Source: Planctomycetota bacterium
Lineage (GTDB): Bacteria; Planctomycetota; Planctomycetia; Planctomycetales; Planctomycetaceae
Length of the DNA: 6,109 bases
Direction: 5' to 3'
Assembly (NCBI GenBank): GCA_003669575.1
Contig: QWOR01000117.1
Span: forward strand, 1-6,109
In this document: in pieces, positions 1-5,766 of the stretch
Position numbering within the stretch: the first letter of the stretch is position 1
How the letters are laid out: each line of letters opens with the position of its first letter
Notes under the pieces: generated by a model
Seen by the model: the letters and a program-made list of their open reading frames with translations, nothing else
Told to the model about the DNA's origin: nothing
Database searches by the model: none
Translations under genes and position numbers: made by a program

Positions 1-1
1 G

Positions 2-364
2 ACGCTGATGGAGCTGTGTGACATGCAGGGGTGCTGTGTGGTTGTCACCACAGGGGGAACTGGTCCTGCGATTCGAGATGTGACCCCCGAAGCCACGGTC
101 ACGGTCGCCGATAAGCTGATGCCGGGATTCGGCGAGCTGATGCGAAAGGTCTCGCTCGAAAAAGTCCCGACCGCCATCCTCTCGCGTCAGACAGCTGCGA
201 TTCGTGGGAAGTCATTGATCGTGAACCTGCCGGGACAGCCCAAGGCGATCCGTGAATGCCTGGATGCGGTGATGCCGGCGATCCCGTACTGCGTCGATCT
301 GATCGAGGGGCCGCGACTGGAGACGAACCCCGACCGCATCGTGGCGTTTCGACCCAAGAAATAG
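2..364 (+). CDS. mog: Molybdopterin adenylyltransferase, C-terminal part (5' end outside window)
   Basis: The product adenylylates molybdopterin (MPT + ATP to MPT-AMP), the step before molybdate insertion in molybdenum cofactor synthesis in the cytoplasm. The reading frame is open from the left edge, giving 120 visible codons ending in TAG; the ATG at 8 is internal, not the true start. Seen in the fragment: the MoaB/Mog signature TTGGTGP (fragment residues 16-22), then DVTPEAT (26-32), an MPGFGELMR segment, LSRQ, the LPGQPKAI substrate-pocket stretch, and the C-terminal pattern IPYCVDLIEGP followed by a short basic tail. The TTGGTGP and LPGQPK motifs with the IPYC/EGP ending fit Mog better than the shorter MoaB. 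Mog proteins are about 190-200 residues, so roughly 70-80 N-terminal residues are missing. Other molybdenum cofactor genes could lie to the left. No clear intrinsic terminator follows the stop codon. The family call is firm; the symbol is slightly less so. Confidence 0.9.
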   Translation, partial: TLMELCDMQGCCVVVTTGGTGPAIRDVTPEATVTVADKLMPGFGELMRKVSLEKVPTAILSRQTAAIRGKSLIVNLPGQPKAIRECLDAVMPAIPYCVDLIEGPRLETNPDRIVAFRPKK

Positions 365-427
365 TCGTGTTCCGGCAACCGGGAGGGCGAAGCTCTTTAT
401 GCCATGCGGTGCTGGTCAGCCGACCGG

Positions 428-456
428 TAGTCGACACGTAGCTATGGGCCTATACT
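428..456 (+). promoter_or_regulatory. Candidate promoter for gcvPA (weak)
   Basis: A TATACT hexamer at 451-456 lies in the 165-base gap between mog and gcvPA and resembles a sigma70 -10 box. No good -35 box sits at 17 bases: the hexamer at 428-433 is TAGTCG. The better-looking TCGACA at 431-436 is only 14 bases from the -10. The site would leave an untranslated leader of about 65-70 bases. The rest of the gap shows no clear terminator or riboswitch. This is a guess from one hexamer. Confidence 0.2.
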
Positions 457-529
457 GCCCTAGCGCACTCTTCGCGCGGTCCCCCGCTCCGACTGCCACC
501 ACCAAGATGGCGGTCCATGGAAACTGGCT

Positions 530-1879
530 GTGTCCTACATTCTGAATACCCCCGATCAGCAGGCCGAAATGCTGGCGGCGATCGGTGTCTCCTCGATCGA
601 TGAGATCATTCAGCGGCAGATCCCCCAAGATGTTTTGGTGGAAGGGCTGCTCGATCTGCCCCCGGCTTTGGGCGAGATGGAGCTCGAAACGCACATCAAG
701 CAACTGGCGGCCTTAAACCGGAGTGATCGAGTCTGCCTGATGGGTGGTGGGGCGTACGACCATTTCATCCCTGCGGTCGTCGATGAGATCACCTCCCGCG
801 GCGAGTTCTACACGGCCTACACCCCGTATCAGCCCGAGGCGAGCCAGGGGTCGCTGCAGGCGTTCTTCGAGTTTCAGTCGCTCATCTGTCGCCTGACCGG
901 GATGGATGTCTCCAACGCCAGCTTGTACGAAGGCGGCACAGCTGTCAGCGAAGCGGTGTTCATGGCCATGCGGTGCACCAACCGGCACAAGCGGGTGGTG
1001 ATCCTCGGCTCGGTGAACCCCGAGTACCGGCAGGTCCTGCAAACCTATACCAAGACACTCGGCACCGAAGTCGTCGTGATCCCGGCGAAGAACGGTGTGG
1101 TTGATCCCGCCGAAGTTACAACTGCCCTTAATGATCAAACCGCGTGTCTGGTCATTCAACAGCCAAACTTTTTGGGATGCATTGAGCAGGCAGAGGAACT
1201 CTGTACCGCAGCCCGTGCAGTCGGGGCTCTGGCCGTCGTATCGTTCGATCCGATCAGCCTTGGGATTCTGACTCGACCGGGGGATTACGGAGCTGACATT
1301 GCTGTCGCCGAAGGGCAGTCGCTCGGGACACCGCTGCAGTACGGCGGGCCGTATCTCGGATTACTCGCCTGCCGCAATGAGTTCGTCCGCAAGATGCCGG
1401 GCCGCCTGATCGTTCAGGGCAAGGACCGCGACGACAAGCTGTGCTACATGCTCGGCCTGCAAACCCGCGAACAACACATCCGCCGCGACAAGGCGACGAG
1501 CAACATTTGTACGAACCAGGGGCTGCTCGCACTGCGGGCCACGGTCTACCTGTCGAGCCTCGGGCCACAGGGCTTGAAGGAAGCTGCGGAACTCAGCTGC
1601 CGCATGGCTCATTACCTGGCCGATCAGTTGCAGACGGTTCCTAGAGTGACGCTGGCGTTCGACAAGCCCTTCTTCAAGGAGTTCGTCATCCGTTGCAACC
1701 AGGGCGTCGACAAGTTCCTCGCCACCGCCCGCGATCTCGGCTTCAACATCGGCCCCGAACTCAGCCGGTTCCACGATTCTGAACTGCTGCAGGACGGCGT
1801 ACTGGTTGCGGTCACCGAGAAGCGGACGAAGGCTGAACTCGATGCGCTGGTGAGCGGGTTGAAGGCGAAGTTGAAGTAA
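530..1879 (+). CDS. gcvPA: Glycine dehydrogenase (decarboxylating) subunit 1, GcvPA
   Basis: This is the N-terminal half of a split glycine cleavage P-protein. With GcvPB it forms the PLP enzyme that decarboxylates glycine and loads the aminomethyl group on the lipoyl arm of GcvH. At 449 residues it has the usual length. Conserved blocks seen: AYTPYQPEASQG (96-107), SNASLYEGGTA (128-138), QQPNFLGCIE (210-219), EGQSLGTPLQYGGPYLG (261-277) and QTREQHIRRDKATSNICTNQ (311-330). The catalytic PLP lysine is not in this subunit but in GcvPB. The start is GTG at 530: the N-terminus MSYILNT fits the family pattern M-x-YI-x-NT, and nearby ATGs at 507 and 517 are out of frame. There is no clear Shine-Dalgarno sequence before it. 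The gene reads toward gcvPB, 105 bases downstream on the same strand, so co-transcription is likely. gcvT and gcvH, often adjacent in other genomes, are absent here. Confidence 0.97.
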   Translation: MSYILNTPDQQAEMLAAIGVSSIDEIIQRQIPQDVLVEGLLDLPPALGEMELETHIKQLAALNRSDRVCLMGGGAYDHFIPAVVDEITSRGEFYTAYTPYQPEASQGSLQAFFEFQSLICRLTGMDVSNASLYEGGTAVSEAVFMAMRCTNRHKRVVILGSVNPEYRQVLQTYTKTLGTEVVVIPAKNGVVDPAEVTTALNDQTACLVIQQPNFLGCIEQAEELCTAARAVGALAVVSFDPISLGILTRPGDYGADIAVAEGQSLGTPLQYGGPYLGLLACRNEFVRKMPGRLIVQGKDRDDKLCYMLGLQTREQHIRRDKATSNICTNQGLLALRATVYLSSLGPQGLKEAAELSCRMAHYLADQLQTVPRVTLAFDKPFFKEFVIRCNQGVDKFLATARDLGFNIGPELSRFHDSELLQDGVLVAVTEKRTKAELDALVSGLKAKLK

Positions 1880-1930
1880 CTCGCTTCTCAACACACACAA
1901 ACCAGAAACTCAGTTGATCATGGATGCCTG

Positions 1931-1952
1931 GTTCGGATCCTTAGAACCGAAC
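1931..1952 (+). other. Short inverted repeat in the gcvPA-gcvPB gap
   Basis: GTTCGG (1931-1936) can pair with CCGAAC (1947-1952) across a 10-base loop. The overlapping GGTTC (1930-1934) and GAACC (1944-1948) form a mutually exclusive alternative. AACCGAAC occurs at 1945-1952 and again at 1966-1973, exactly 21 bases apart, so the left arm could pair with either copy. There is no T-run, so it does not look like a terminator. It may be only a weak secondary structure in a polycistronic message. Confidence 0.3.
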
Positions 1953-1984
1953 AATGAATCACGGAAACCGAACTCACTCCTCCC

Positions 1985-3457
1985 ATGCGAAACACGACCG
2001 CGACTCAACCTTTGTTCGACTTCTCAGCCCCAGGGCGACGGGCGACGGAGTTCCCCGCTGCAGCTGTCCCGACCAAATCGCTCGCCGATTTGATTCCGGC
2101 CGGGGCACTGGCGAAGGAACCGCCGCCGCTGCCAGAGCTGGCGGAGGCCGACATCGTGCGGCACTTCGTTAATCTGTCGACTCTCAACATGTGTGTCGAC
2201 ACACACTTCTATCCGCTCGGCAGCTGTACGATGAAGTACAACCCCAAGCGACATGAGCGGCTGAGCCGGTTGCCGGGGATTGTCGATCTGCACCCGCATG
2301 CGACCGAGGACGATTCGCAGGGGATGCTGGCGATCCTGTACGAGATGCAGCAGATGCTGGCCGAGATTGCCGGGCTGCCCGCCGTTTCGCTGCAGCCTGC
2401 TGCCGGAGCCCAGGGTGAGTTCACCGCGTTGCTGACCGCGGCTGCGTACTTTCGAGATCGGGGCGAGAAGCGGACGAAAGTCCTCTTCCCCAGCAGTGCC
2501 CACGGGACCAACCCCGCCAGTGCAGCCCTCGCCGGGTTCGACTGTGTCCAGCTGCCACCGACAAATACGGGGTTTGTCGATCTCAAGCAGCTCCAGGCGG
2601 AGCTGGATGAATCGACAGCTGTGTTCATGGTGACCAACCCGAACACGCTGGGGCTGTTCGAGAAGGAGATCGCGACGATCTCGAAGATGCTGCACGATGT
2701 CGGCGGTCTGGTCTACATCGACGGGGCGAACATGAACGCCATCGTCGGAGTGACGCGGCCCGGCGACTTTGGTGGCGACATGATGCACTACAACGTGCAT
2801 AAGACCTTTACTGGTCCTCATGGAGCTGGGGGACCGGGATCGGGGCCTATCGCGGTCAGAGACTTCCTGGGCGACTACCTGCCGGGGCCAGTGATTCAAA
2901 AGACCGAAACGCCGTCCGGCGTACGCTACTCGCTGGTCACCCCGAAGAAGTCGATCGGCCGCGTGCGCAGCTTCTCCGGTAACGTCGGGATTCTGCTACG
3001 AGGGGCGTTCTACCTGCGCACGCTCGGTGCCGCTGGGGTGCGCGAGATGACTGAGCAGGCAATCCTCAACGCGAACTACATGAAGGCCAGGCTGCAGGAT
3101 GTTCTGCCCGTGCCACAAGGCGAACTCTGCATGCACGAGTTCGTGGCCAGTGCGAAGAAACTCAAAGATGAAGCGGGCGTGACCGCAATGGATATCGCCA
3201 AACGGCTACTTGATTACGGGTTCCATGCCCCGACTGTGTATTTCCCGCTGGTGGTGCCGGAAGCGCTGATGATCGAACCGACCGAGACAGAGTCGAAGCA
3301 GACTCTCGACGCGTTCATCGACGCGGTCAAAGAGATCGTCGTCGAAGACCCTGACATGCTGCACGAAGCTCCCCACACCACCAGCGTGCGCCGCCCCGAC
3401 GAAGTCGGTGCCGCTCGGAATCCAGTGTTCTGCAACACGGCATGCGGCCCCACATAA
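1985..3457 (+). CDS. gcvPB: Glycine dehydrogenase (decarboxylating) subunit 2, GcvPB
   Basis: This is the C-terminal half of the split P-protein and carries the PLP site. It partners GcvPA in glycine decarboxylation in the cytoplasm. At 490 residues it is at or just above the usual length. Conserved blocks: DTHFYPLGSCTMKYNP (72-87), LQPAAGAQGE (136-145), SAHGTNPASA (171-180), TNPNTLGLFE (217-226), YIDGANMNAI (244-253), and HYNVHKTFTGPHGAGGPGSGP (268-288), where K273 is the expected Schiff-base lysine. The glycine-rich loop after it is intact, so the enzyme looks functional. The start ATG at 1985 gives MRNTTATQPLFDFSAPGRRA, matching the family N-terminus (MRN-T-x-LFE-SxPGR). The bases before it are C-rich (CACTCCTCCC), with no Shine-Dalgarno sequence. 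The last dozen or so residues, after VRRPDEVGAARNP, are a short unconserved-looking tail. A strong terminator begins 21 bases after the stop, closing the gcvPA-gcvPB unit. Confidence 0.98.
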   Translation: MRNTTATQPLFDFSAPGRRATEFPAAAVPTKSLADLIPAGALAKEPPPLPELAEADIVRHFVNLSTLNMCVDTHFYPLGSCTMKYNPKRHERLSRLPGIVDLHPHATEDDSQGMLAILYEMQQMLAEIAGLPAVSLQPAAGAQGEFTALLTAAAYFRDRGEKRTKVLFPSSAHGTNPASAALAGFDCVQLPPTNTGFVDLKQLQAELDESTAVFMVTNPNTLGLFEKEIATISKMLHDVGGLVYIDGANMNAIVGVTRPGDFGGDMMHYNVHKTFTGPHGAGGPGSGPIAVRDFLGDYLPGPVIQKTETPSGVRYSLVTPKKSIGRVRSFSGNVGILLRGAFYLRTLGAAGVREMTEQAILNANYMKARLQDVLPVPQGELCMHEFVASAKKLKDEAGVTAMDIAKRLLDYGFHAPTVYFPLVVPEALMIEPTETESKQTLDAFIDAVKEIVVEDPDMLHEAPHTTSVRRPDEVGAARNPVFCNTACGPT

Positions 3458-3478
3458 TCCGGTGATGGTCCAAAAGCA

Positions 3479-3513
3479 AAAAGGCCGCTGAACGATTCGT
3501 TCAGCGGCCTTTT
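3479..3513. terminator. Bidirectional intrinsic terminator between convergent genes
   Basis: A perfect stem of 15 base pairs (3479-3493 with 3499-3513) closes a five-base loop GATTC; symmetry continues to the single centre base 3496. The core is GGCCGCTGAAC with flanking A4 and T4 runs, so both strands give a GC-rich hairpin followed by a U-rich tract. On the + strand it continues TTTTGTTGATTT; on the - strand it reads TTTTTGCTTTTGG. It lies 21 bases past the gcvPB stop and 23 bases past the stop of the - strand coiled-coil gene, almost centred, so one element can end both transcripts. Confidence 0.93.
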
Positions 3514-3536
3514 GTTGATTTGCAGACACCCAAAGA

Positions 3537-4955
3537 TCAGTCGAGATCAGCGGGAGGAGCTGGCACGGGGCGGACTGGCGGGCTGTACTCGCCGGTCGTG
3601 TCGTCGTACTTCGACTTCTCTTCCGCCATGCGGGTTTCGCGGCGGTTGATGATCTCGCGAGCTGCTGCTCGGATTTCCTGTTCGTTGTTGCGACGCAGGT
3701 TGCCGAGCTCGGCCAGTGGCTGGACCATCTTCACGGCCCGGGCCACTGAGCTTTCCATCAACAACAGCTCCGTGAAGCCGCGCTGAATTGCCTCGAGCTT
3801 CGTCATCTGGTCGTTGAACTCGCCCTGCAGTCCAGTCAGCAGCTGGAGGCTTTCAACGCTTTCGGCGATCTGTCGTGACTGACCAGCGAGAGATCGCTCG
3901 ATTTCGATCAGGCCTGCAAGATTCGCGTGGGCCGAATCGAGCTGGGTCTGCTGATTCAGGGTCTGGTTCAACTCGACGAGCCGATTGGCATTGGCTTGAG
4001 CCTGCTCGACGTTGACGACGCTCTCGGAAATCTGGGATTTGAGGTTCGTCAACGAGTTGACCGCATTCCGGGCATCGGTCGTCGAAGCATTTTGCTCGAT
4101 CAGTGACTTCTGCACTGCAGTCATCTCGGCTAGTTGGTTGCGAGCATCGACCGTCTGGGCCTGCTGTGCAATCACGGCGGTCTTCAGATCACCAAGCCCA
4201 TGGATCGAGGCCATCGCTGCATCGGTATTCGTCCCAGCCAGCGTGGCGGCCTGAGCCACTGTGGCGAGACCCGAGATCGCATTCAGAGCCGTATCGCTCT
4301 TCTGCCCGGTGACGATGGCTTCGTCACGAACACGAGCGAGCTGGGCCAGTGAGTTTGTGGCGTCGTTGACCGTTTTGCCCTGCTCGATTGCCTGGTTGGC
4401 GAACTGGCCGAGGTTCACGACAGCAGTCTTGGCAGCATCAAGGCTGGCCGTCTGAGTCGGGACCGTCTCACCGAGATCACGCACGCGAGTCTCGAGACCG
4501 ACTACCGAGTCGAGAGCTGTCGAAGCCGTGCTGAAGTCGTTTTGCTTGGCAGCCAGCGTAGCCTGCAGGTGGGCCAGCTGTTGCAGGGCGGCCATCGAGG
4601 CCCCGACCTTTTGCGACTCGGTTTCGATTTCCTGCTGCAATGTCCGCAGACGTTCGACTGTCTGCTGAGCAGCGACCAGCTGGTTATGCTGAGTCTTCAG
4701 TCCGCTCAGCAGATCATTGGTCCGCCGGACATCGTCGCGTGAGCCGGTCAGCTCGACGATGTGGCTGTCGATGATGCTCATCTGCTGCTGCATCATGTCG
4801 ATACGTTGCGTGAGAGGCCGACCAATCAGCAGTTGCATGATGACGATCCCGATGATCGCCCCCCCTGCGAGTGTTGGCCAATTGACCCGATTCCTTCCTT
4901 CAGCGAGCGAACGTGACGATCCTTCGTCTCGGTGATTGAATTGCGGGTGTTCCAC
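3537..4955 (-). CDS. Membrane-anchored coiled-coil protein with 24-residue repeats, unknown function
   Basis: I do not recognise a named family. The 472-residue product has a charged N-terminus (1-25, with R9, R15, R21, R23), one hydrophobic segment at about 26-45 (WPTLAGGAIIGIVIMQLLIG) without a signal-peptidase motif, and then about 400 residues rich in A, L, Q, N and T with few prolines, typical of a long helical coiled coil. Residues 117-410 are regular 24-residue repeats. A basic/acidic helix (about 420-448) and a proline-rich tail (SPPVRPVPAPPADLD) end the protein. It is probably a signal-anchored inner membrane protein with an elongated soluble domain; which side the coil lies on is not settled. 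The start is GTG at 4955: GGAGG lies 7 bases before it on the - strand. The frame is open back to an ATG at 5120, but that extension looks non-coding and has no better ribosome site. A spacer, scaffold or chemoreceptor-like signalling helix are guesses; no catalytic domain is visible. The gene converges on gcvPB and diverges from the acetyltransferase gene. Confidence 0.85.
   Translation of the reverse strand: MEHPQFNHRDEGSSRSLAEGRNRVNWPTLAGGAIIGIVIMQLLIGRPLTQRIDMMQQQMSIIDSHIVELTGSRDDVRRTNDLLSGLKTQHNQLVAAQQTVERLRTLQQEIETESQKVGASMAALQQLAHLQATLAAKQNDFSTASTALDSVVGLETRVRDLGETVPTQTASLDAAKTAVVNLGQFANQAIEQGKTVNDATNSLAQLARVRDEAIVTGQKSDTALNAISGLATVAQAATLAGTNTDAAMASIHGLGDLKTAVIAQQAQTVDARNQLAEMTAVQKSLIEQNASTTDARNAVNSLTNLKSQISESVVNVEQAQANANRLVELNQTLNQQTQLDSAHANLAGLIEIERSLAGQSRQIAESVESLQLLTGLQGEFNDQMTKLEAIQRGFTELLLMESSVARAVKMVQPLAELGNLRRNNEQEIRAAAREIINRRETRMAEEKSKYDDTTGEYSPPVRPVPAPPADLD
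3726..4607 (-). repeat. Twelve tandem 24-residue coiled-coil repeats (72-base coding period)
   Basis: Residues 117-410 of the coiled-coil protein divide without gaps into units starting at residues 117, 141, 172, 196, 220, 244, 268, 292, 316, 339, 363 and 387. Ten units are 24 residues. The second is 31 (24+7) and the ninth is 23. Shared positions: 4 mostly A, 8 L/I/V, 11 almost always L, 14 L/V/I, 18 L/I/A/V and 21 often Q; several start with V, L or I. Units seven and eight both open T-x-DARN. At DNA level similarity is only patchy (for example around 4060-4080 and 4135-4155), so the duplications appear old. Confidence 0.75.
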
Positions 4956-4962
4956 TTTGAAA

Positions 4963-4967
4963 CCTCC
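4963..4967 (-). promoter_or_regulatory. Strong ribosome binding site deciding the GTG start
   Basis: The - strand reads CCTGGAGGTTTCAAAGTG. GGAGG (4967 to 4963) sits 7 bases from the GTG at 4955, close to ideal spacing. It is the only clear Shine-Dalgarno sequence among the four gene starts considered in this window, and it fixes the start of the coiled-coil gene well inside the longer open frame. Confidence 0.85.
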
Positions 4968-4977
4968 AGGTTGTATT

Positions 4978-4996
4978 GAGTCGCGGCATGCGACTC
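4978..4996 (-). promoter_or_regulatory. Perfect 7-bp hairpin upstream of the ribosome site
   Basis: GAGTCGC (4978-4984) and GCGACTC (4990-4996) are exact complements around a five-base loop. In the mRNA of the coiled-coil gene this hairpin would end 10 bases before GGAGG, leaving the ribosome site free. It could protect or structure the 5' leader, or be a dyad protein-binding site in the DNA. No T-run follows, so it is not a terminator. The pairing is certain; the role is inferred. Confidence 0.5.
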
Positions 4997-5023
4997 GACG
5001 TGATCGTGTTCTGGCAGAGCCCC

Positions 5024-5069
5024 ATCCTGTTGGTTGTGCGTCCCGCGAGCTTCGGGATGAGCACAGGAT
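5024..5069 (-). promoter_or_regulatory. Nested imperfect stem in the leader of the coiled-coil gene
   Basis: Three complementary blocks nest in order: ATCCT (5024-5028) with AGGAT (5065-5069), GTGC (5036-5039) with GCAC (5061-5064), and TCCCG (5041-5045) with CGGGA (5053-5057). Bulges lie between them and a seven-base loop is at the tip. Together with the hairpin at 4978-4996 this would make a folded leader if transcription starts upstream of 5069. I do not recognise a known riboswitch class. No convincing promoter for this gene was found: TTGACA exists on the - strand at 5155-5150 but lacks a -10 box at the right distance. Confidence 0.35.
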
Positions 5070-5194
5070 CGGCGGGATCTGCCGAGTGACAGAGTTTGAT
5101 ATCGCCTCCGCACAGTGCATCTCTGTGGAGAATGGGCTGGAATTCCCGGTGTCAAACTGATCGTGAAGGCCGGAATCGAAACTGATGGACTCTT

Positions 5195-5223
5195 TTGCGA
5201 AATCGACCCAACCGGACTAATCT
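5195..5223 (+). promoter_or_regulatory. Candidate promoter for the acetyltransferase gene (weak)
   Basis: TTGCGA (5195-5200, four of six matches to TTGACA) and TAATCT (5218-5223, three of six to TATAAT) are separated by exactly 17 bases. Transcription would start near 5230 and give a leader of about 60 bases before the ATG at 5293. The spacing is good but the -10 box is poor, so this is tentative. Confidence 0.25.
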
Positions 5224-5292
5224 GCAAACCCTGACTCGTGATCATGAGAAAGCAGCCAGGTTTCCTTGAGTGCACTGATCCCGTGAGTCTCC

Positions 5293-5766
5293 ATGACGAT
5301 CCGCCCTGCCACCTTAGATGACCTCGATACTCTGGTGGAATACAACCGCCGGCTCGCTCAAGAGACCGAAAAAATCACTCTATCGATCGAGCTACTGACC
5401 GAAGGCGTTCGGGCTGCGTTGCTTGATCCGAGCAAGGGACGTTACTTCGTCGCCGAAGTCGAAGGCCAAGTTGTTGGACAGCTGATGCACACTCGCGAAT
5501 GGAGCGACTGGCGGAACGGCGACATCTGGTGGCTGCAAAGTGTGTATGTCCACGCTGACCACCGACAGAAGGGCGTTTTTCGCCAGCTGGTCGAACACTT
5601 GAAGACCGAAGCACAATCCAACCCGGGTGTGGTGGGGATCCGGCTCTATATGGAAGAACATAACGATCGAGCCGGAGCGACCTATGACCGATTGGGTATC
5701 CGGGAGGCTGGGTATGTCGTGCGGGAACAGATCTGGCGGAACTGGGAGACACCACCTGCAGGATGA
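5293..5766 (+). CDS. GNAT-family N-acetyltransferase
   Basis: A 157-residue single-domain GNAT protein, expected to transfer acetyl from acetyl-CoA to an amine; the substrate cannot be read from sequence. The N-terminus MTIRPATLDDLDTLVEYN is the usual beta1-alpha1 opening. FVAEVEGQVVGQLM (52-65) gives the strands before the active site. Motif A is LQSVYVHADHRQKGVFRQLV (81-100), with R91-Q-K-G94-V-F as the acetyl-CoA pyrophosphate loop. Motif B is LYMEEHNDRAGATYDRLGIR (118-137), with N124 and the Y131 expected near the CoA thiol. The length is normal. The ATG at 5293 is the best start: it begins the domain exactly, and the upstream GTG at 5283 is out of frame. There is no clear Shine-Dalgarno sequence. 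The gene is divergent from the coiled-coil gene, with 337 bases between the two starts, and is apparently monocistronic. No strong intrinsic terminator follows its stop codon. Confidence 0.93.
   Translation: MTIRPATLDDLDTLVEYNRRLAQETEKITLSIELLTEGVRAALLDPSKGRYFVAEVEGQVVGQLMHTREWSDWRNGDIWWLQSVYVHADHRQKGVFRQLVEHLKTEAQSNPGVVGIRLYMEEHNDRAGATYDRLGIREAGYVVREQIWRNWETPPAG

Noticed and set aside
365..529. Glycine riboswitch upstream of gcvPA
   Set aside because: Looked for the conserved purine-rich core typical of glycine riboswitch aptamers and did not see it; the gap is also short for a tandem aptamer.
1361..1900. 179-codon - strand frame opposite the end of gcvPA
   Set aside because: It is antisense to well-conserved gcvPA coding sequence, with no recognisable protein or ribosome site.
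2024..2899. 291-codon - strand frame opposite gcvPB
   Set aside because: It is a shadow of a strongly conserved gene in high-GC sequence; the product is rich in R, Q and H with no domain.
4956..5120. In-frame 55-codon N-terminal extension of the coiled-coil protein to an ATG at 5120
   Set aside because: The extension has no recognisable domain and a composition unlike the rest. It would place the membrane segment internally, and it contains the perfect hairpin and the GGAGG site of the much better GTG start at 4955.
5127..5155. sigma70 promoter for the coiled-coil gene using TTGACA on the - strand at 5155-5150
   Set aside because: The hexamer at the expected -10 position (TTCTCC) matches the consensus at only one base.
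4826..5275. 149-codon - strand frame overlapping the start of the coiled-coil gene
   Set aside because: It overlaps the coding start in another frame, has no ribosome site or family resemblance, and looks like a chance open frame.
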